From Arion vulgaris (Eukaryota; Mollusca; Gastropoda; Stylommatophora; Arionidae), in the NCBI GenBank assembly GCA_020796225.1, contig CM036759.1, forward strand, positions 70,519,512 to 70,583,511: a DNA stretch of 64,000 nt, in the 5' to 3' direction. Made by a program: the position numbers and the translations under genes. Below are positions 9,976 through 20,567 of this stretch, in pieces (within the stretch, counting starts at the first letter, position 1; every line of letters starts with the position of its first letter). The notes under the pieces were generated by a model. It saw nothing but the letters and a program-made list of their open reading frames with translations. It had not been told where the DNA came from and did no database searches.

Positions 9976-10165
9976 TCGTTGTAAAAGAACCGACTAAATA
10001 TGGACAGATGGGTGAATCAACAGATTGCGTTTAGAAAGATGATATTTTTATTTATGTCACTGTGTTCTGTTTCAAACGGGTGCACAGTTAGCCCATCACA
10101 CAACTCCCAATTTGGAGAACCAGGAAGCCACATTTAATCTTACCACGTTCCTTTGATTATTCTCA
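9976..10165. other. No recognisable feature
   Basis: Ordinary sequence between SINE-D and LINE-K. Nothing is supported. Confidence 0.4.
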
Positions 10166-10169
10166 GAAA

Positions 10170-11110
10170 GCATACGGTCGGCGGACTCTGATAAAACTTC
10201 TCAGAAATCAGGCCAATACCTTCGCGTGACCACGCATTCTAGAATTGTTGTATAAAGATGAATTTAGTTTAAAAACAACCCAACCTGCTTCATCAAGATT
10301 ATATTATGTTACAAGTTAAGTTTAAAACTAAGGAATATCAATATTATTAATATTATTCATCCATAAATAACCATAGACTCATAGAATTGAGTAAAATGAC
10401 ACAACAAGCTTACAGTGTTTTATCAAACATATTCGATAAAGAACTGGCCAGCAATGGCGGAATGCTGGAGGGCCATTCAGAGTCAGAACTGTTTGATTCT
10501 GAACACGACTTTGCTAGCGCATTTCCGACATGTTTGGTCGGGTATTTTCCGGTTTCGTTTACCGAGCTACTGAGTTAGTGCTTGAGCAACGCTGTGAGCT
10601 ATGAATGTTACATGGAATGCTTTTAGCTGTGTCAACCGTGCGTTTGTTGTGTGTTAGTGTGTATTCAAAAATGGCGGACAACGGTTATGACGAACAAGCT
10701 CAATCTGCCGTATTCAGTTATATTGCGGGTGCAGAAAGCTGGATTTTGTCATGATTGATGTTCCCTTCGACAAGAATTACAATTCAAGTGATGAACGGTT
10801 TTGTGTTGTTACATTAGCGACGGCCATATGCATTTTATGCGGTGCAGGTTGCTTTTGTGACGGTACGCGGCTGTTTCATTCTGGAATTAGTTTACACAAG
10901 AAACATTTCACAGTTGTTAGCATTTCGTGTGATTTTCATTGGCACAGGAACGGAGCAATTATGGGGTGACCCGTTGCAGTGAAGTTGGAACTATGAACTA
11001 TATCGATAATATCAAACATATACAACATCCAGCCCCAGATTAAACAGGAAATTTGGTTTTACCATCTGAGCTAGTGGGTTTTATGTTGCTTGGTGCCACA
11101 CCTTTGACCA
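10170..11110 (+). mobile_element. LINE-K 3' end, longest copy
   Basis: 10170-10440 matches 18840-19090 (+) and the reverse of 52200-52420. Shared parts are a TTGTTGTATA segment, TTATATTATGTTACAA, CAATATTATTAATATT and AATAACCATAGACTC. 10990-11100 matches 19110-19190 (ATTAAACAGGAAATTTGG, then ATCTGAGCTAG). The 52-kb copy shows that the family starts with a LINE C-terminal reading (KWRWVG, then ILGNKTTTVT and a stop), so this is probably conserved 3' UTR. The middle 10440-10990 is absent from the other copies; open frames there (10387-10578, 10751-10969) have no motif. Confidence 0.65.
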
Positions 11111-11299
11111 GTTCGACTGTCACAATGCGGTAATGTAACTTAAATCTTTATTAACATTGTAATAAATCATGGTCCAGTTTTCGGTATGTGACCAAACGGG
11201 ACAGACAAACTGACGCAAACTACGACTTTTGGTAGCTAAATTGTTTATATACATATAGTCTTGTCTTGTCTTATTAATGACGCGTGACAAATCAGCTTC

Positions 11300-12630
11300 A
11301 GGCATATCAGTAAAGATTTGTCACGCTTCATTAATTTCATTAATGTCTTCAATCCGGCTATTCGGTTTACATCTCACATCTCTACCTCTTGTGTCAACTT
11401 TCTTGACATCACTATCACTATCAGCCTATCCACCATCACTACATCAGTATACTACAAGCCTACTGATGCACATAGTTTTCTTCTTTATACCTCTTCCCAT
11501 TCCCAGGCTTGTCGTGACTCTTTACCATTCTCTCAACTCTTGCGCCTTCGTCGCCTCTGTAGCGAGGACGATGATTTTCTCGATAGAGCTCACGAGATGC
11601 TTGATTTCTTCCGCAAGCGCCTATGCCCGAAGAATGTGCTTGCATCTGCTATGAACAACCAGCATAGAACATAAAATTCTGACAGGGTGAAACTTATCTT
11701 AACTTTCCACCCTCATAGTTCCCTTGTGAAGAAAGTCTTGTTCCGTCATCTCTCTATTCTTTAGTTTGATCCTGAGACACGTTCAGTCTTCCAACACTAT
11801 CCTTTGGTGGCGCACAGACGGGACAGAAGTCTTAGGGATATATTGGTAGACAGTCGCCTCAAGCCTAATATCCAGAGTCATTTTGGCACCATCCAGTGTG
11901 GCCGTCGGCGCTGCAATACGTGGCTTATGTGATACAAACTCGCACTGTGTCTTTTCCAAAAGCCACGTATGTTATTGAAGACAGTTTCACATGCGAGTCC
12001 CGTAATATTATCTATGCCACAACCTGCAAGTGGTGCAACAAAGCCTATATTGGTGAGACCGACAAGAGGCTCAGTGACCGATTCGCCCAACACTTGTGCG
12101 ATATACGCCAATTCCTCTGTGACCCTGTAGCCACTCATTTCAATGATACTGACCATTCAGGAGCTTGTGATGTCCAGGTCACAGCTATCCGATCATGTTC
12201 CTATGATGATCGCAGTCGATTTGCTCTGGAGAACCGTCTTATTTCGTTATATGGTACCTTGCGACCTCTTGAACTCAACGCATTACATTCCTATGCTTCT
12301 TAGTACTTTCTCATTTTATGACCTTGTAATCTATTTGTGTATGTGCATCAGTTCTATAGGTTATATATTCACTTTATTGTTTATTGTTTCTCTTCTTTTC
12401 CACTTCTGGTTTTGTGTTTCACTCATTTCATTATTCGTTTTTATTCCCATGTTTTCATTATATACGTTTGAATGTTTTCCTATGTAATCGTCCATTTGAA
12501 GAGTTCTGTGAAATTCGTCACTCCTGTTGTATCGTTTGCTTGATAAAGGACTTTTGATCGAAACGTTGCTGTTTATCGTCACTGTTTCTGTATTTTGTAA
12601 AACTATAGTACTTTATTTTTACGTGTTTCG
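11300..12630 (+). pseudogene. Penelope-like element: RT thumb, GIY-YIG domain and 3' UTR, frameshifted
   Basis: Penelope-like elements encode an RT joined to a GIY-YIG endonuclease. Here 11318-11674 carries the end of the RT (NFLDITITISL, YYKPTDAHSFLLYT, then FSQLLRLRRLCSEDDDFLDR). The RT catalytic core lies upstream and is missing. After stops and a frame change, 11896-12303 holds the GIY-YIG part: IIYATTCKWCNKAYIGET, then RLSDRFAQHL, then THFNDTDHSG and a late glutamate in ALENRLISLY. The CxxC pair before it (CGRRRCNTW) has lost a cysteine compared with the 26-kb copy. The 3' UTR carries TTGATAAAGGAC...GATCGAAACG. The 3' end abuts the 40-bp array at 12632. Confidence 0.9.
12539..12565 (+). 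ncRNA. Hammerhead-like motif in PLE 3' UTR (degenerate)
   Basis: The order is TTGATAA, then a short arm and loop, then GAAACG, then a segment ending CGTC. It resembles a hammerhead core (CUGANGA...GAAA) with stem III as ACG/CGT and a GTC cleavage triplet. Two core bases differ from consensus and stem I is not evident, so activity is doubtful. Confidence 0.4.
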
Positions 12631-12631
12631 C

Positions 12632-15316
12632 ATGTCTATGTTTGGGTGTTTGAGCAGTTGGGACAGTTGGTATGTCTATGTTTGGGTGTTTGAGCAGTGG
12701 GGACAGTTGGTATGTCTATGTTTGGGTGTTTGAGCAGTGGGGAGAGTTGGTATGTCTATGTTTGGGTGTTTGAGCAGTGGGGACAGTTGGTATGTCTATG
12801 TTTGGGTGTTTGAGCAGGGACAGTTGGTAGTTATGTTTGGGTGTTTGAGCAGTTGGGACAGTTGGTATGTCTATGTTTGGGTGTTTGAGCAGTGGGGACA
12901 GTTGGTATGTCTATGTTTGGGTGTTTGAGCAGTGGGGACAGTTGGTATGTCTATGTTTGAGTGTTTGAGCAGTGGGGACAGTTGGTATGTCTATGTTTGA
13001 GTGTTTGAGCAGTGGGGACAGTTGGTATGTCTATGTTTGAGTGTTTGAGCAGTGGGGACAGTTGGTATGTCTATGTTTGAGTGTTTGAGCAGTTGGGACA
13101 GTTGGTATGTCTATGTTTGGGTGTTTGAGCAGTGGGGACAGTTGGTATGTCTATGTTTGGGTGTTTGAGCAGTGGGGACAGTTGGTATGTCTATGTTTGG
13201 GTGTTTGAGCAGTTGGGACAGTTGGTATGTCTATGTTTGGGTGTTTGAGCAGTGGGGACAGTTGGTATGTCTATGTTTGGGTGTTTGAGCAGTGGGGACA
13301 GTTGGTATGTCTATGTTTGAGTGTTTGAGCAGTGGGGACAGTTGGTATGTCTATGTTTGAGTGTTTGATCAGTGGGGACAGTTGGTATGTCTATGTTTGA
13401 GTGTTTGAGCAGTGGGGACAGTTGGTATGTCTATGTTTGGGTGTTTGAGCAGTGGGGACAGTTGGTATGTCTATGTTTGGGTGTTTGAGCAGTGGGGACA
13501 GTTGGTATGTCTATGTTTGAGTGTTTGAGCAGTGGGACAGTTGGTATGTCTATGTTTGAGTGTTTGAGCAGTGGGGACAGTTGGTATGTCTATGTTTGAG
13601 TGTTTGAGCAGTGGGGACAGTTGGTATGTCTATGTTTGAGTGTTTGAGCAGTGGGGACAGTTGGTATGTCTATGTTTGGGTGTTTGAGCAGTGGGGACAG
13701 TTGGTATGTCTATGTTTGGGTGTTTGAGCAGTGGGGACAGTTGGTATGTCTATGTTTGGGTGTTTGAGCAGTGGGGACAGTTGGTATGTCTATGTTTGGG
13801 TGTTTGAGCAGTTGGGACAGTTGGTATGTCTATGTTTGAGTGTTTGAGCAGTGGGGACAGTTGGTATGTCTATGTTTGAGTGTTTGAGCAGTGGGGACAG
13901 TTGGTATGTCTATGTTTGAGTGTTTGACAGTGGGGACAGTTGGTATTCTATGTTTGAGTGTTTGAGCAGTGGGACAGTTGGTATGTCTATGTTTGGGTGT
14001 TTGACAGTGGGGACAGTTGGTATGTCTTATGTTTGGGTGTTTGAGCAGTGGGGACAGTTGTATGTCTATGTTTGGGTGTTTGAGCAGTGGGACAGTTGGA
14101 TGTCTATGTTTGAGTGTTTGAGCAGTGGGACAGTTGGTATGTCTATGTTTGGGTGTTTGGCAGTGGGGACAGTTGGTATGTCTATGTTTGGGTGTTTGAG
14201 CAGTGGGGACAGCTGGTATGTCTATGTTTGGTGTTTGAGCAGTGGGACAGTCTGGTATGTCTATGTTTGGGTGTTTGAGCAGTGGGACAGTTGGTATGTC
14301 TATGTTTTGAGTGTTTGACAGTGGGGACAGTTGGTATGTCTCATGTTTGGGTGTTTGAGCAGTGGGGACAGTTGGTATGTCTATGTTTGGGTGTTTGATC
14401 AGTGGGGACAGTTGGTATGTCTATGTTTGGGTGTTTGATCAGTGGGGACAGTTGGTATGTCTATGTTTGGGTGTTTGAGCAGTGGGACATTGGTATGTTA
14501 TGTTTGGGTGTTTGACATGGACAGTTGGTATGTCTATGTTTGAGTGTTTGAGCAGTGGGACAGTTGGTCGATGTCTATGTTTGGGTGTTTGAGCAGTGGG
14601 GACAGTTGGTATGTCTATGTTTGGGTGTTTGAGCAGTGGGGACAGTTGGTATGTCTATGTTTGGGTGTTTGAGCAGTGGGGACAGTTGGTATGTCTATGT
14701 TTGAGTGTTTGAGCAGTGGGGACAGTTGGTATGTCTATGTTTGGGTGTTTGAGCAGTGGGGACAGTTGGTATGTCTATGTTTGGGTGTTTGAGCAGTGGG
14801 GACAGTTGGTATGTCTATGTTTGGGTGTTTGAGCAGTGGGGACAGTTGGTATGTCTATGTTTGGGTGTTTGAGCAGTGGGGACAGTTGGTATGTCTATGT
14901 TTTGGTGTTTGAGCAGTGGGGACAGTTGGTATGTCTATGTTTGGGTGTTTGAGCAGTGGGGACAGTTGGTATGTCTATGTTTGGGTGTTTGAGCAGTGGG
15001 GACAGTTGGTATGTCTATGTTTGAGTGTTTGAGCAGTGGGGACAGTTGGTATGTCTATGTTTGGGTGTTTGAGCAGTGGGGACAGTTGGTATGTCTATGT
15101 TTGGGTGTTTGAGCAGTGGGGACAGTTGGTATGTCTATGTTTGAGTGTTTGAGCAGTGGGGACAGTTGGTATGTCTATGTTTGGGTGTTTGAGCAGTTGG
15201 GACAGTTGGTATGTCTATGTTTGGGTGTTTGAGCAGTGGGGACAGTTGGTATGTCTATGTTTGGGTGTTTGAGCAGTGGGGACAGTTGGTATGTCTATGT
15301 TTGGGTGTTTGAGCAG
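12632..15316. repeat. 40-bp minisatellite, about 67 copies
   Basis: The unit contains ATGTCTATGTTTGGGTGTTT and GAGCAGTGGGGACAGTTGGT. The common variant site is TTTGGGTG or TTTGAGTG. Monomers are near-identical except for an indel-rich patch at about 13925-14570. Open frames across it are products of the repeat and do not support a gene. It starts at the end of the PLE copy. Confidence 0.98.
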
Positions 15317-15602
15317 TGGGGACAGTTGGTATGTCTGGGGACAGTTGGTATGTCTGGGGACAGTTGGTATTTTCTGGGGACAGTTGGTATGTCTGGGGAC
15401 AGTTGGTATGTCTGGGGACAGTTGGTATGTCTGGGGACAGTTGGTATGTCTGGGGACAGTTGGTATGTCTGGGGACAGTTGGTATGTATGGGGACAGTTG
15501 GTATGTCTGGGGACAGTTGGTATGTCTGGGGACAGTTGGTATGTCTGGGGACAGTTGGTATGTCTGGGGACAGTTGGTATGTCTGGGGACAGTTGGTATG
15601 TC
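15317..15602. repeat. 19-bp subarray derived from the 40-bp unit, about 15 copies
   Basis: The unit GGGGACAGTTGGTATGTCT equals the 40-bp unit minus a 21-bp internal segment. It follows directly at the array's right edge. Confidence 0.97.
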
Positions 15603-15624
15603 ACAGCATTAGCCTTTTGGTGTC

Positions 15625-15992
15625 TAGGAATATATATATTGCTCTCAACACGTTACAAGTTACATAGGGCCTGCAAGTAATTTCTCCATACCACTCTGTC
15701 CTGGACAACTTGCTCAATCTCGTTCATGAAACTGAGTCCAATATTTCCTGCCTCACTCATCAAAGTTCGTTTCAACGTTTCCGCATGCCGACCTCTCTTT
15801 CTTGAACCCTTAGCCTCCCACTTCAATGCTTGCTTTGATCATTTCTTCTCAAGGTGTGTCCAACATTTCTCCATCTTCTCCTTCCCCTTCTGGTTGACCA
15901 GACATTTTTCCGATTTCATTATTTCTCAAGAATTCGTCCCATTTTATGTTCATTATTGTCCAAAAATTCTTATTTTTCGAATATTCCACTTC
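15625..15992 (-). pseudogene. RTE-1 C-terminal relic
   Basis: Read on the minus strand it matches the 8.4-8.75 kb copy: 3' UTR-like GCAGGCCCTATGTAAC at the left edge, then coding for QDRVVW-like, KRR/GRR and RWRNVGHTL-like segments. Frames are disrupted. It begins where the 19-bp array ends, after a short AT stretch. It carries only the C-terminal portion of the LINE protein; no catalytic motif is present. Confidence 0.85.
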
Positions 15993-16450
15993 TCAAAAAC
16001 TCTGTGTGATTTGTGTGTGATCTGAGCCTAAGAAGGAATGTACGGTGTACCAGTTATATGCGTAAAAGTAGGCCAGCACATCCGATTTCTGCGTTGCTTT
16101 TTATTTACTAGGGTAGCATCCCTAGGCCCTACATCAGTCACCTCTTACGACATGCATTGTATTGCGCCCGCGTGCCCAGCGTGTTCGTAGCGCGTTGGAC
16201 TACGGGTGACTAGTCCTCTGTAAGTGTGGGTTCAACTCCGCGGACTGGCAGAAAAGCTACAGGTTCCCAGATTTACGGTGTTCGTGGCACCGAGCCGAAG
16301 AGTTACAATGTCCATGACACCGAGCCGATGAGCTTTCAGCTTAAGTGCTTCTGGATCGAGGAAAAAACAAAAACTACATGCATTGTAGGTTGCAGTGGTA
16401 CTATTCTTTGCTTCCCTTGCGGGCCCCGGCACTACATGGGTGATGTTCAA
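15993..16450 (-). mobile_element. SINE-D copy interrupted by SINE-E
   Basis: The tail-side part (15993-16161) and start-side part (16376-16450) are separated by a SINE-E with a 12-bp duplication. The blocks TCTTACGACATGC and GTGGTACTATTCTTTGC (both reverse-oriented) identify the family. Confidence 0.9.
16162..16375 (+). mobile_element. SINE-E copy, clean insertion
   Basis: The tRNA-like head has an A box near 16183-16198 (GTTCGTAGCGCGTTGG) and a B box at 16228-16239 (GGGTTCAACTCC). The body carries two related units of about 30 bp (CGTGGCACCGAGCCGA and ATGACACCGAGCCGA) and ends GAGGAAAAAACAAAAACT. The direct repeat ACATGCATTGTA at 16150-16161 and 16376-16387 is the target duplication. Confidence 0.93.
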
Positions 16451-16739
16451 AACTAATATTTTCTACAGAGCCAAACTAGAAGGGTAGGTCAATAATAAAT
16501 TATGGTACTTACCCAATAGTTATGTCTCACACAAAGTCAAAGTCTCAGAGCCGTATGTATAGTTGACAACTGGAACACAACACTGTAATAGTATAAGTTT
16601 CATGCTAGATTTAACATCTCGTTGTAGTATCCCATGCCTGTATTCCGTAGCTTCGGCGTCTCCTTACTGCCGCTAAAAGTGTATATACATGAAATATGTT
16701 TAATCCGCCTGTTTGTATATTTGAATATAGTAAGTTCTT
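16451..16739. other. No recognisable feature
   Basis: Short open frames here have no family motif. Confidence 0.4.
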
Positions 16740-16980
16740 TCCTTGGTGGCGTCTGTGGCCTAGGGAATAGTGACTCGGTCTATTCCGACGTTCTGAGTTC
16801 GAATCACGCTGCGGACAGTTTGGTTGTAAATTGTTTCGCGTAGATTTTTTACAAAAGGACGATGACACCACCCGTTCATAAAACAATGACAAACTACTGA
16901 ACGTAATAATGCCTAGAAAAATCACAAACAGTGTTAAAAAAGCTGGGGTTGATTCGCAAGACCTGTAAAGAATATGCAAT
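16740..16980 (+). mobile_element. SINE-C copy
   Basis: The tRNA-like head has GTGGCCTAGGGAATAGTGAC (A box, about 16755-16774) and GAGTTCGAATCACG (B box, about 16795-16808). The body then matches 41823 and 19415: GACAGTTTGG, AACAATGACAAACTACTGAA, TGCCTAGAAAAATCA. Confidence 0.85.
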
Positions 16981-17134
16981 TAACTTTTTAAGTCCTTTCC
17001 ACTTCCAGCTTCAATGTTATTAGCTGGATGCCTAATGGGCAGAATGAAGAGTCTGGTTAACTCTTATAATACGGCAGGCGACATAATAAACCGTTTGAGA
17101 AGTACCAAGTTCCTTCACGAGTCAAACTATTTTA

Positions 17135-17135
<1 letters not shown>

Positions 17136-17188
<53 letters not shown>
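17136..17188. repeat. (AT)n microsatellite
   Basis: An uninterrupted TA/AT run of about 50 bp. Confidence 0.98.
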
Positions 17189-17191
<3 letters not shown>

Positions 17192-17394
17192 CAATATCTA
17201 TGAAGCTATTATAATTTTATGAAGAATGCAGCAAATAAATTTGTTAAAATACAATTTTTAATTCTGCTTAATCTAGTGCATGAGAGCGTGTTCTGGTCTG
17301 TTATACAAGAAAGTTATAATAGATTTCGTTAGGACACAATATTCAATTATTTAAATTAGCGAGTTTAGCGTTGTTATTTCGTGCATAAACTAAA

Positions 17395-17855
17395 GTGTTA
17401 CGAAGATTAGCGTATGTAAAGTGTTAGAGCAGATTGCGTAGGTAAAGTGTTGGGCAGATTAGTAGTGTAAGGTTGGCGCAGATTCGTAGTGTAAGTGTTG
17501 GCTAGATTAGCGTAGTGAAAGTGTTCAGCAGATTAGCTAGTGTAAAGGGTTGGCAATTAGCGTAGTGTAGAGTGTTGGCGCAATAGCGTAGTGTAAATAT
17601 TGCAGATTAGCGTAGTGTAGAGGTTAGCGAATTAGCGTATGTAAAGTATTGGCGGCAAATTAGCGTGATGTAAAGTGTTGGGCGGCAGATTAGCGTAGTG
17701 TAAAGTGTTGGGCGGCAGATTAGCGTGATGTAAAGTGTTGGGCGGCATATTAGCGTGATGTAAAGTGTTGGACGGCAGATTAGCGTAGTGTAAAGTGTTG
17801 GGCGGCATATTAGCGTGATGTAAAGTGTTGGGCAGCAGATTAGCGTAATGTATAA
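17395..17855. repeat. 30-bp minisatellite, about 15 copies, decayed on the left
   Basis: The unit contains TAAAGTGTTGGGCGGCAGAT and TAGCGTAGTG. Units at 17640-17850 are regular; those at 17395-17640 carry many one- to three-base indels. Confidence 0.92.
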
Positions 17856-18045
17856 GCTTTTACCTATCGTCTCGGACACAAGAAGAATATAGGTTCAATC
17901 CATTACTTGACGTTCAACACGTGAGGAGGGAATTATCCTCCTACCTATTGCATACTAAGGTCTAGAAATGTCAAGTGATGTGATTTCATACCCAAAGTTC
18001 TGAAAAGGCTACGGGAAATTGCATTATCATAAAGTGGTGTCTAAA
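17856..18045. other. No recognisable feature
   Basis: A lone B-box-like GGTTCAATCC at about 17892 has no A-box partner at the right distance. Confidence 0.35.
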
Positions 18046-18049
18046 GTAG

Positions 18050-18290
18050 AAGAATTGACTTCAGTGCACCGGGTTTTACCACATATCGCTCGGTCCCTCT
18101 CCGCAGAAATGGCATGACATCTGCCGAGAGTATAGCACAGAGTACAAGCTCCGTAGCTCTATAAGTAACCCTAGGGATCTCAGGTCAAAAAAATTAACTC
18201 GTGAACATAACTGCACGATCCGGGTTTGAACCATTGATCTTCGGAACGCATGTCAAAGGCTTAACTACACTTAACCACGGAGACCATTTT
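18050..18290 (-). mobile_element. SINE-A copy
   Basis: On the minus strand the head has CGTGGTTAAGTGTAG (A box) and ATGGTTCAAACCCGG (B box, near 18213-18227). The body has GGACCGAGCGATATG and GGTAAAACCCGGTGCA at the left edge. Confidence 0.85.
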
Positions 18291-18386
18291 TTTCTCTAGC
18301 AATAACTTGAGAAGTTCTTGCTATAAATGTTTATACTCACAACCTTGCAATTCTCAATTCCTAGCAAAGATGACACACGTCAGCTT

Positions 18387-18805
18387 CAAACACTGACCAC
18401 ACAGTCAGCTTTTCAAACACTGACCGCACAGTCAGCTTTTCAAACACTGACCACACAGTCAGCTTTTCAAACACTGACCACACAGTCAGCTTTTCAAACA
18501 CTGACCACACAGTCAGCTTTTCAAACACTGACCACACAGTCAGCTTTTCAAACACTGACCACACAGTCAGCTTTTCAAACACTGACCACACAGTCAGCTT
18601 TTCAAACACTGACCACACAGTCAGCTTTTCAAACACTGACCACACAGTCAGCTTTTCAAACACTGACCACACAGTCAGCTTTTCAAACACTGACCACACA
18701 GTCAGCTTTTCAAACACTGATCACATCAGCTTTTCATGCTAGTTTCAAACACTGATCACACAGTCAGCTTTTCAAACACTGACCACACAGTCAGCATTTC
18801 AAAGA
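18387..18805. repeat. 27-bp minisatellite, about 15 copies
   Basis: The unit is ACCACACAGTCAGCTTTTCA followed by AACACTG. It is a multiple of three, so frames stay open on both strands; that is not evidence of coding. There is slight decay at 18715-18760. Confidence 0.98.
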
Positions 18806-18814
18806 GTGTACTTA

Positions 18815-19200
18815 AAAACCGTGACTTCCGATAAGAAAAGGTCGGCGGCTCAGGTAAAATTCTAGGAAATAAGATCACAATCGTCGCGTGATCCTCGTAT
18901 TCCAGTATTGATGTATAAAGACAAATTCATATTAAAAACATCACAACATTCTAAATCAAGGTTATATTATGTTACAAAGTAAGTTTAAAGCTAAGCAATA
19001 TCAATATTATTAACATTTGTCATCAATAAATAACCACGGACTCACAGAATTGAGCAAAATTGCAAAAAAAAACCCCAGAAACTTAGTGTTCTATCAAACA
19101 TATTTTTTTTTAAAAAACAGCTCACATTAAACAGGAATTTTGGTTTTCCCGTCTGAGCTGGTCAGCCGTATATTGCCGAGGGCCATGTTAAAATCATTGA
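18815..19200 (+). mobile_element. LINE-K 3' end, shorter copy
   Basis: It matches 10170-10440 and 10990-11100 but lacks about 590 bp between them. It also carries the LINE C-terminal trace (ILGNKITIVA and stop) near 18855-18895. Confidence 0.7.
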
Positions 19201-19589
19201 AACAAAATATTTGTATTTACAGCCCTGTCTTCATCAAGTGTTTAGGCAAAACTGACCTCTCGGTAAACTTTTTAAATATTCCAATAAAGCCTTGTTATTT
19301 ATATTATATCCTTATATCTACATTGCTATGGCATACAGTAACCAACAGTTAATTAACTTTTCCAAAAAACGGCCAAAGAAATCTTTTCTAAATATTTTTT
19401 TATACATATACAATTACAACCCAAGAATACCTGGTTCAAAATCCGCGGTGAGCAGTTTGGAAGAAATTAGTTCCTGTGGAATTTTACGAACAGTAAAAAT
19501 AGACCCCACTGTTCAGAAATCAATTGCAAACTACTGAACGTATAAGTAGTGACAAGAAAATCAACGACTCGTTTACTGCGACGTTCTCC

Positions 19590-19830
19590 AGGCATCCTTC
19601 TTATTTTGTTTATTTAGTGTTTATTGTGTCAGTTATATTTAATTGTCATGTCATTTATTTTGTTTATTTCATGTCTCTTTTTTTGTTTCTAGTCTGTTAT
19701 TTAGTGTTTATTGTGTCTGTGTTCTTGATAAAGATCTATGTTCTAGTTTATTTAGTGTTTACTCTTTCTATGTGTTTCCTTGATAAAGATCTATGATCGA
19801 AACGGGGGATTGTCGTTAGTTTTATATTTA
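19590..19830 (+). mobile_element. PLE-type 3' UTR, second family
   Basis: It carries partly repeated TTATTTAGTGTTTATTGTGTC blocks and two copies of CTTGATAAAGATCTATG, the second followed by ATCGAAACGGGGG. Organisation resembles the PLE 3' UTR at 12.5 kb but the sequence differs, so this is a separate family. There is no coding part. Confidence 0.55.
19779..19804 (+). ncRNA. Hammerhead-like motif, variant arms
   Basis: TTGATAAA-GATC-TAT-GATC-GAAACG: the arms pair perfectly and differ from those at 1448-1475 (GGCC/GGTC), so pairing is kept while sequence changes. ACG/CGT can form a third stem downstream. The core differs from consensus at two positions. Confidence 0.4.
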
Positions 19831-20035
19831 ATTAGATTTTCGCTTACTTATGTGATACTATACACGCCTGTCTTTGTCCTGAAACGCCAATTTAATTAGT
19901 ACCACCGCAGCCTACTCACGGTTGTCTCTATATCTGGTCTGGTCTGACCGTCTCAGATTTGTTGATTTATGTACATCGCTTTAAAGGATATGCCACGATT
20001 GTTATTTTCATACATAAACAAAGCTATGTCCTTCC

Positions 20036-20565
20036 TTCCTTTCGTCTCGCTCGCTTGAAATAATGTGTATACAATCTATGTTGCTCTTGTATAAACTTCA
20101 ATGTCTTTTGTAGCTCACACAGAGGTCCTTGTAGTTTTATGTTCAGTGTAAACAACAACGATATATAAATAATACATAAGTCAATGAGTAAATTTAAGAA
20201 TTCCTTATTCGAATTTTTATAATTACATTTTCTATACTTCAGAGCTAGCGAGGATCACAAAATGCTGTTTTAATTTAGTAAGATTCCTGACAACTACTGC
20301 CAATGTTAGTTAGTGTTAGTCCTCGGAGTCACATTTATGCCCTCGCTAGCCTGATCGTGTGTTATCGTCTCCTCACGACTTGACCGCTTCTCGTTTAACT
20401 GAGATTGTATTGCACGCGTGACGAAGAATTATGCCACCGCAGACTCGTGCGCTGATAGAGATTAGAGAAACGATGGTGGAGATATCTTAACGTGGTCGTA
20501 CAAGACGTTTTGTTAGTCTAGTTCTTCTTGTATCTTCCTCATCGATTGTGTTTAATAGGGCAATC
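20036..20565. other. No recognisable feature
   Basis: Ordinary AT-rich sequence with no element end or protein motif that I can support. Confidence 0.4.
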
Positions 20566-20567
20566 AT

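Larger units (their letters stand above)
19415..20035 (+). mobile_element. SINE-C copy interrupted by PLE-like sequence
   Basis: The head-side part (19415-19575) has CCTGGTTCAAAATCCGC, GTGAGCAGTTTGGAAG and AACTACTGAACGTATAAG. The SINE-C tail TAAAGGATATGCCACGATT resumes at about 19986. Between them lies sequence with a PLE-type motif. The A box is lost at the left. Confidence 0.7.

Noticed and set aside
12632..15602. Several open frames of 60-140 codons with repeated YVWVFEQ or GDSWYV-like peptides
   Set aside because: They are translations of the 40-bp and 19-bp arrays. All frames of a stop-poor repeat stay open, and the units are not preserved in frame.
17136..17188. (AT)n run as a cruciform-based regulatory site
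   Set aside because: Such microsatellites are common, and nothing around it suggests regulation.
18327..18755. 142-codon frame with TTQSAFQTL repeats
   Set aside because: A 27-bp minisatellite read in frame; the opposite strand is equally open.
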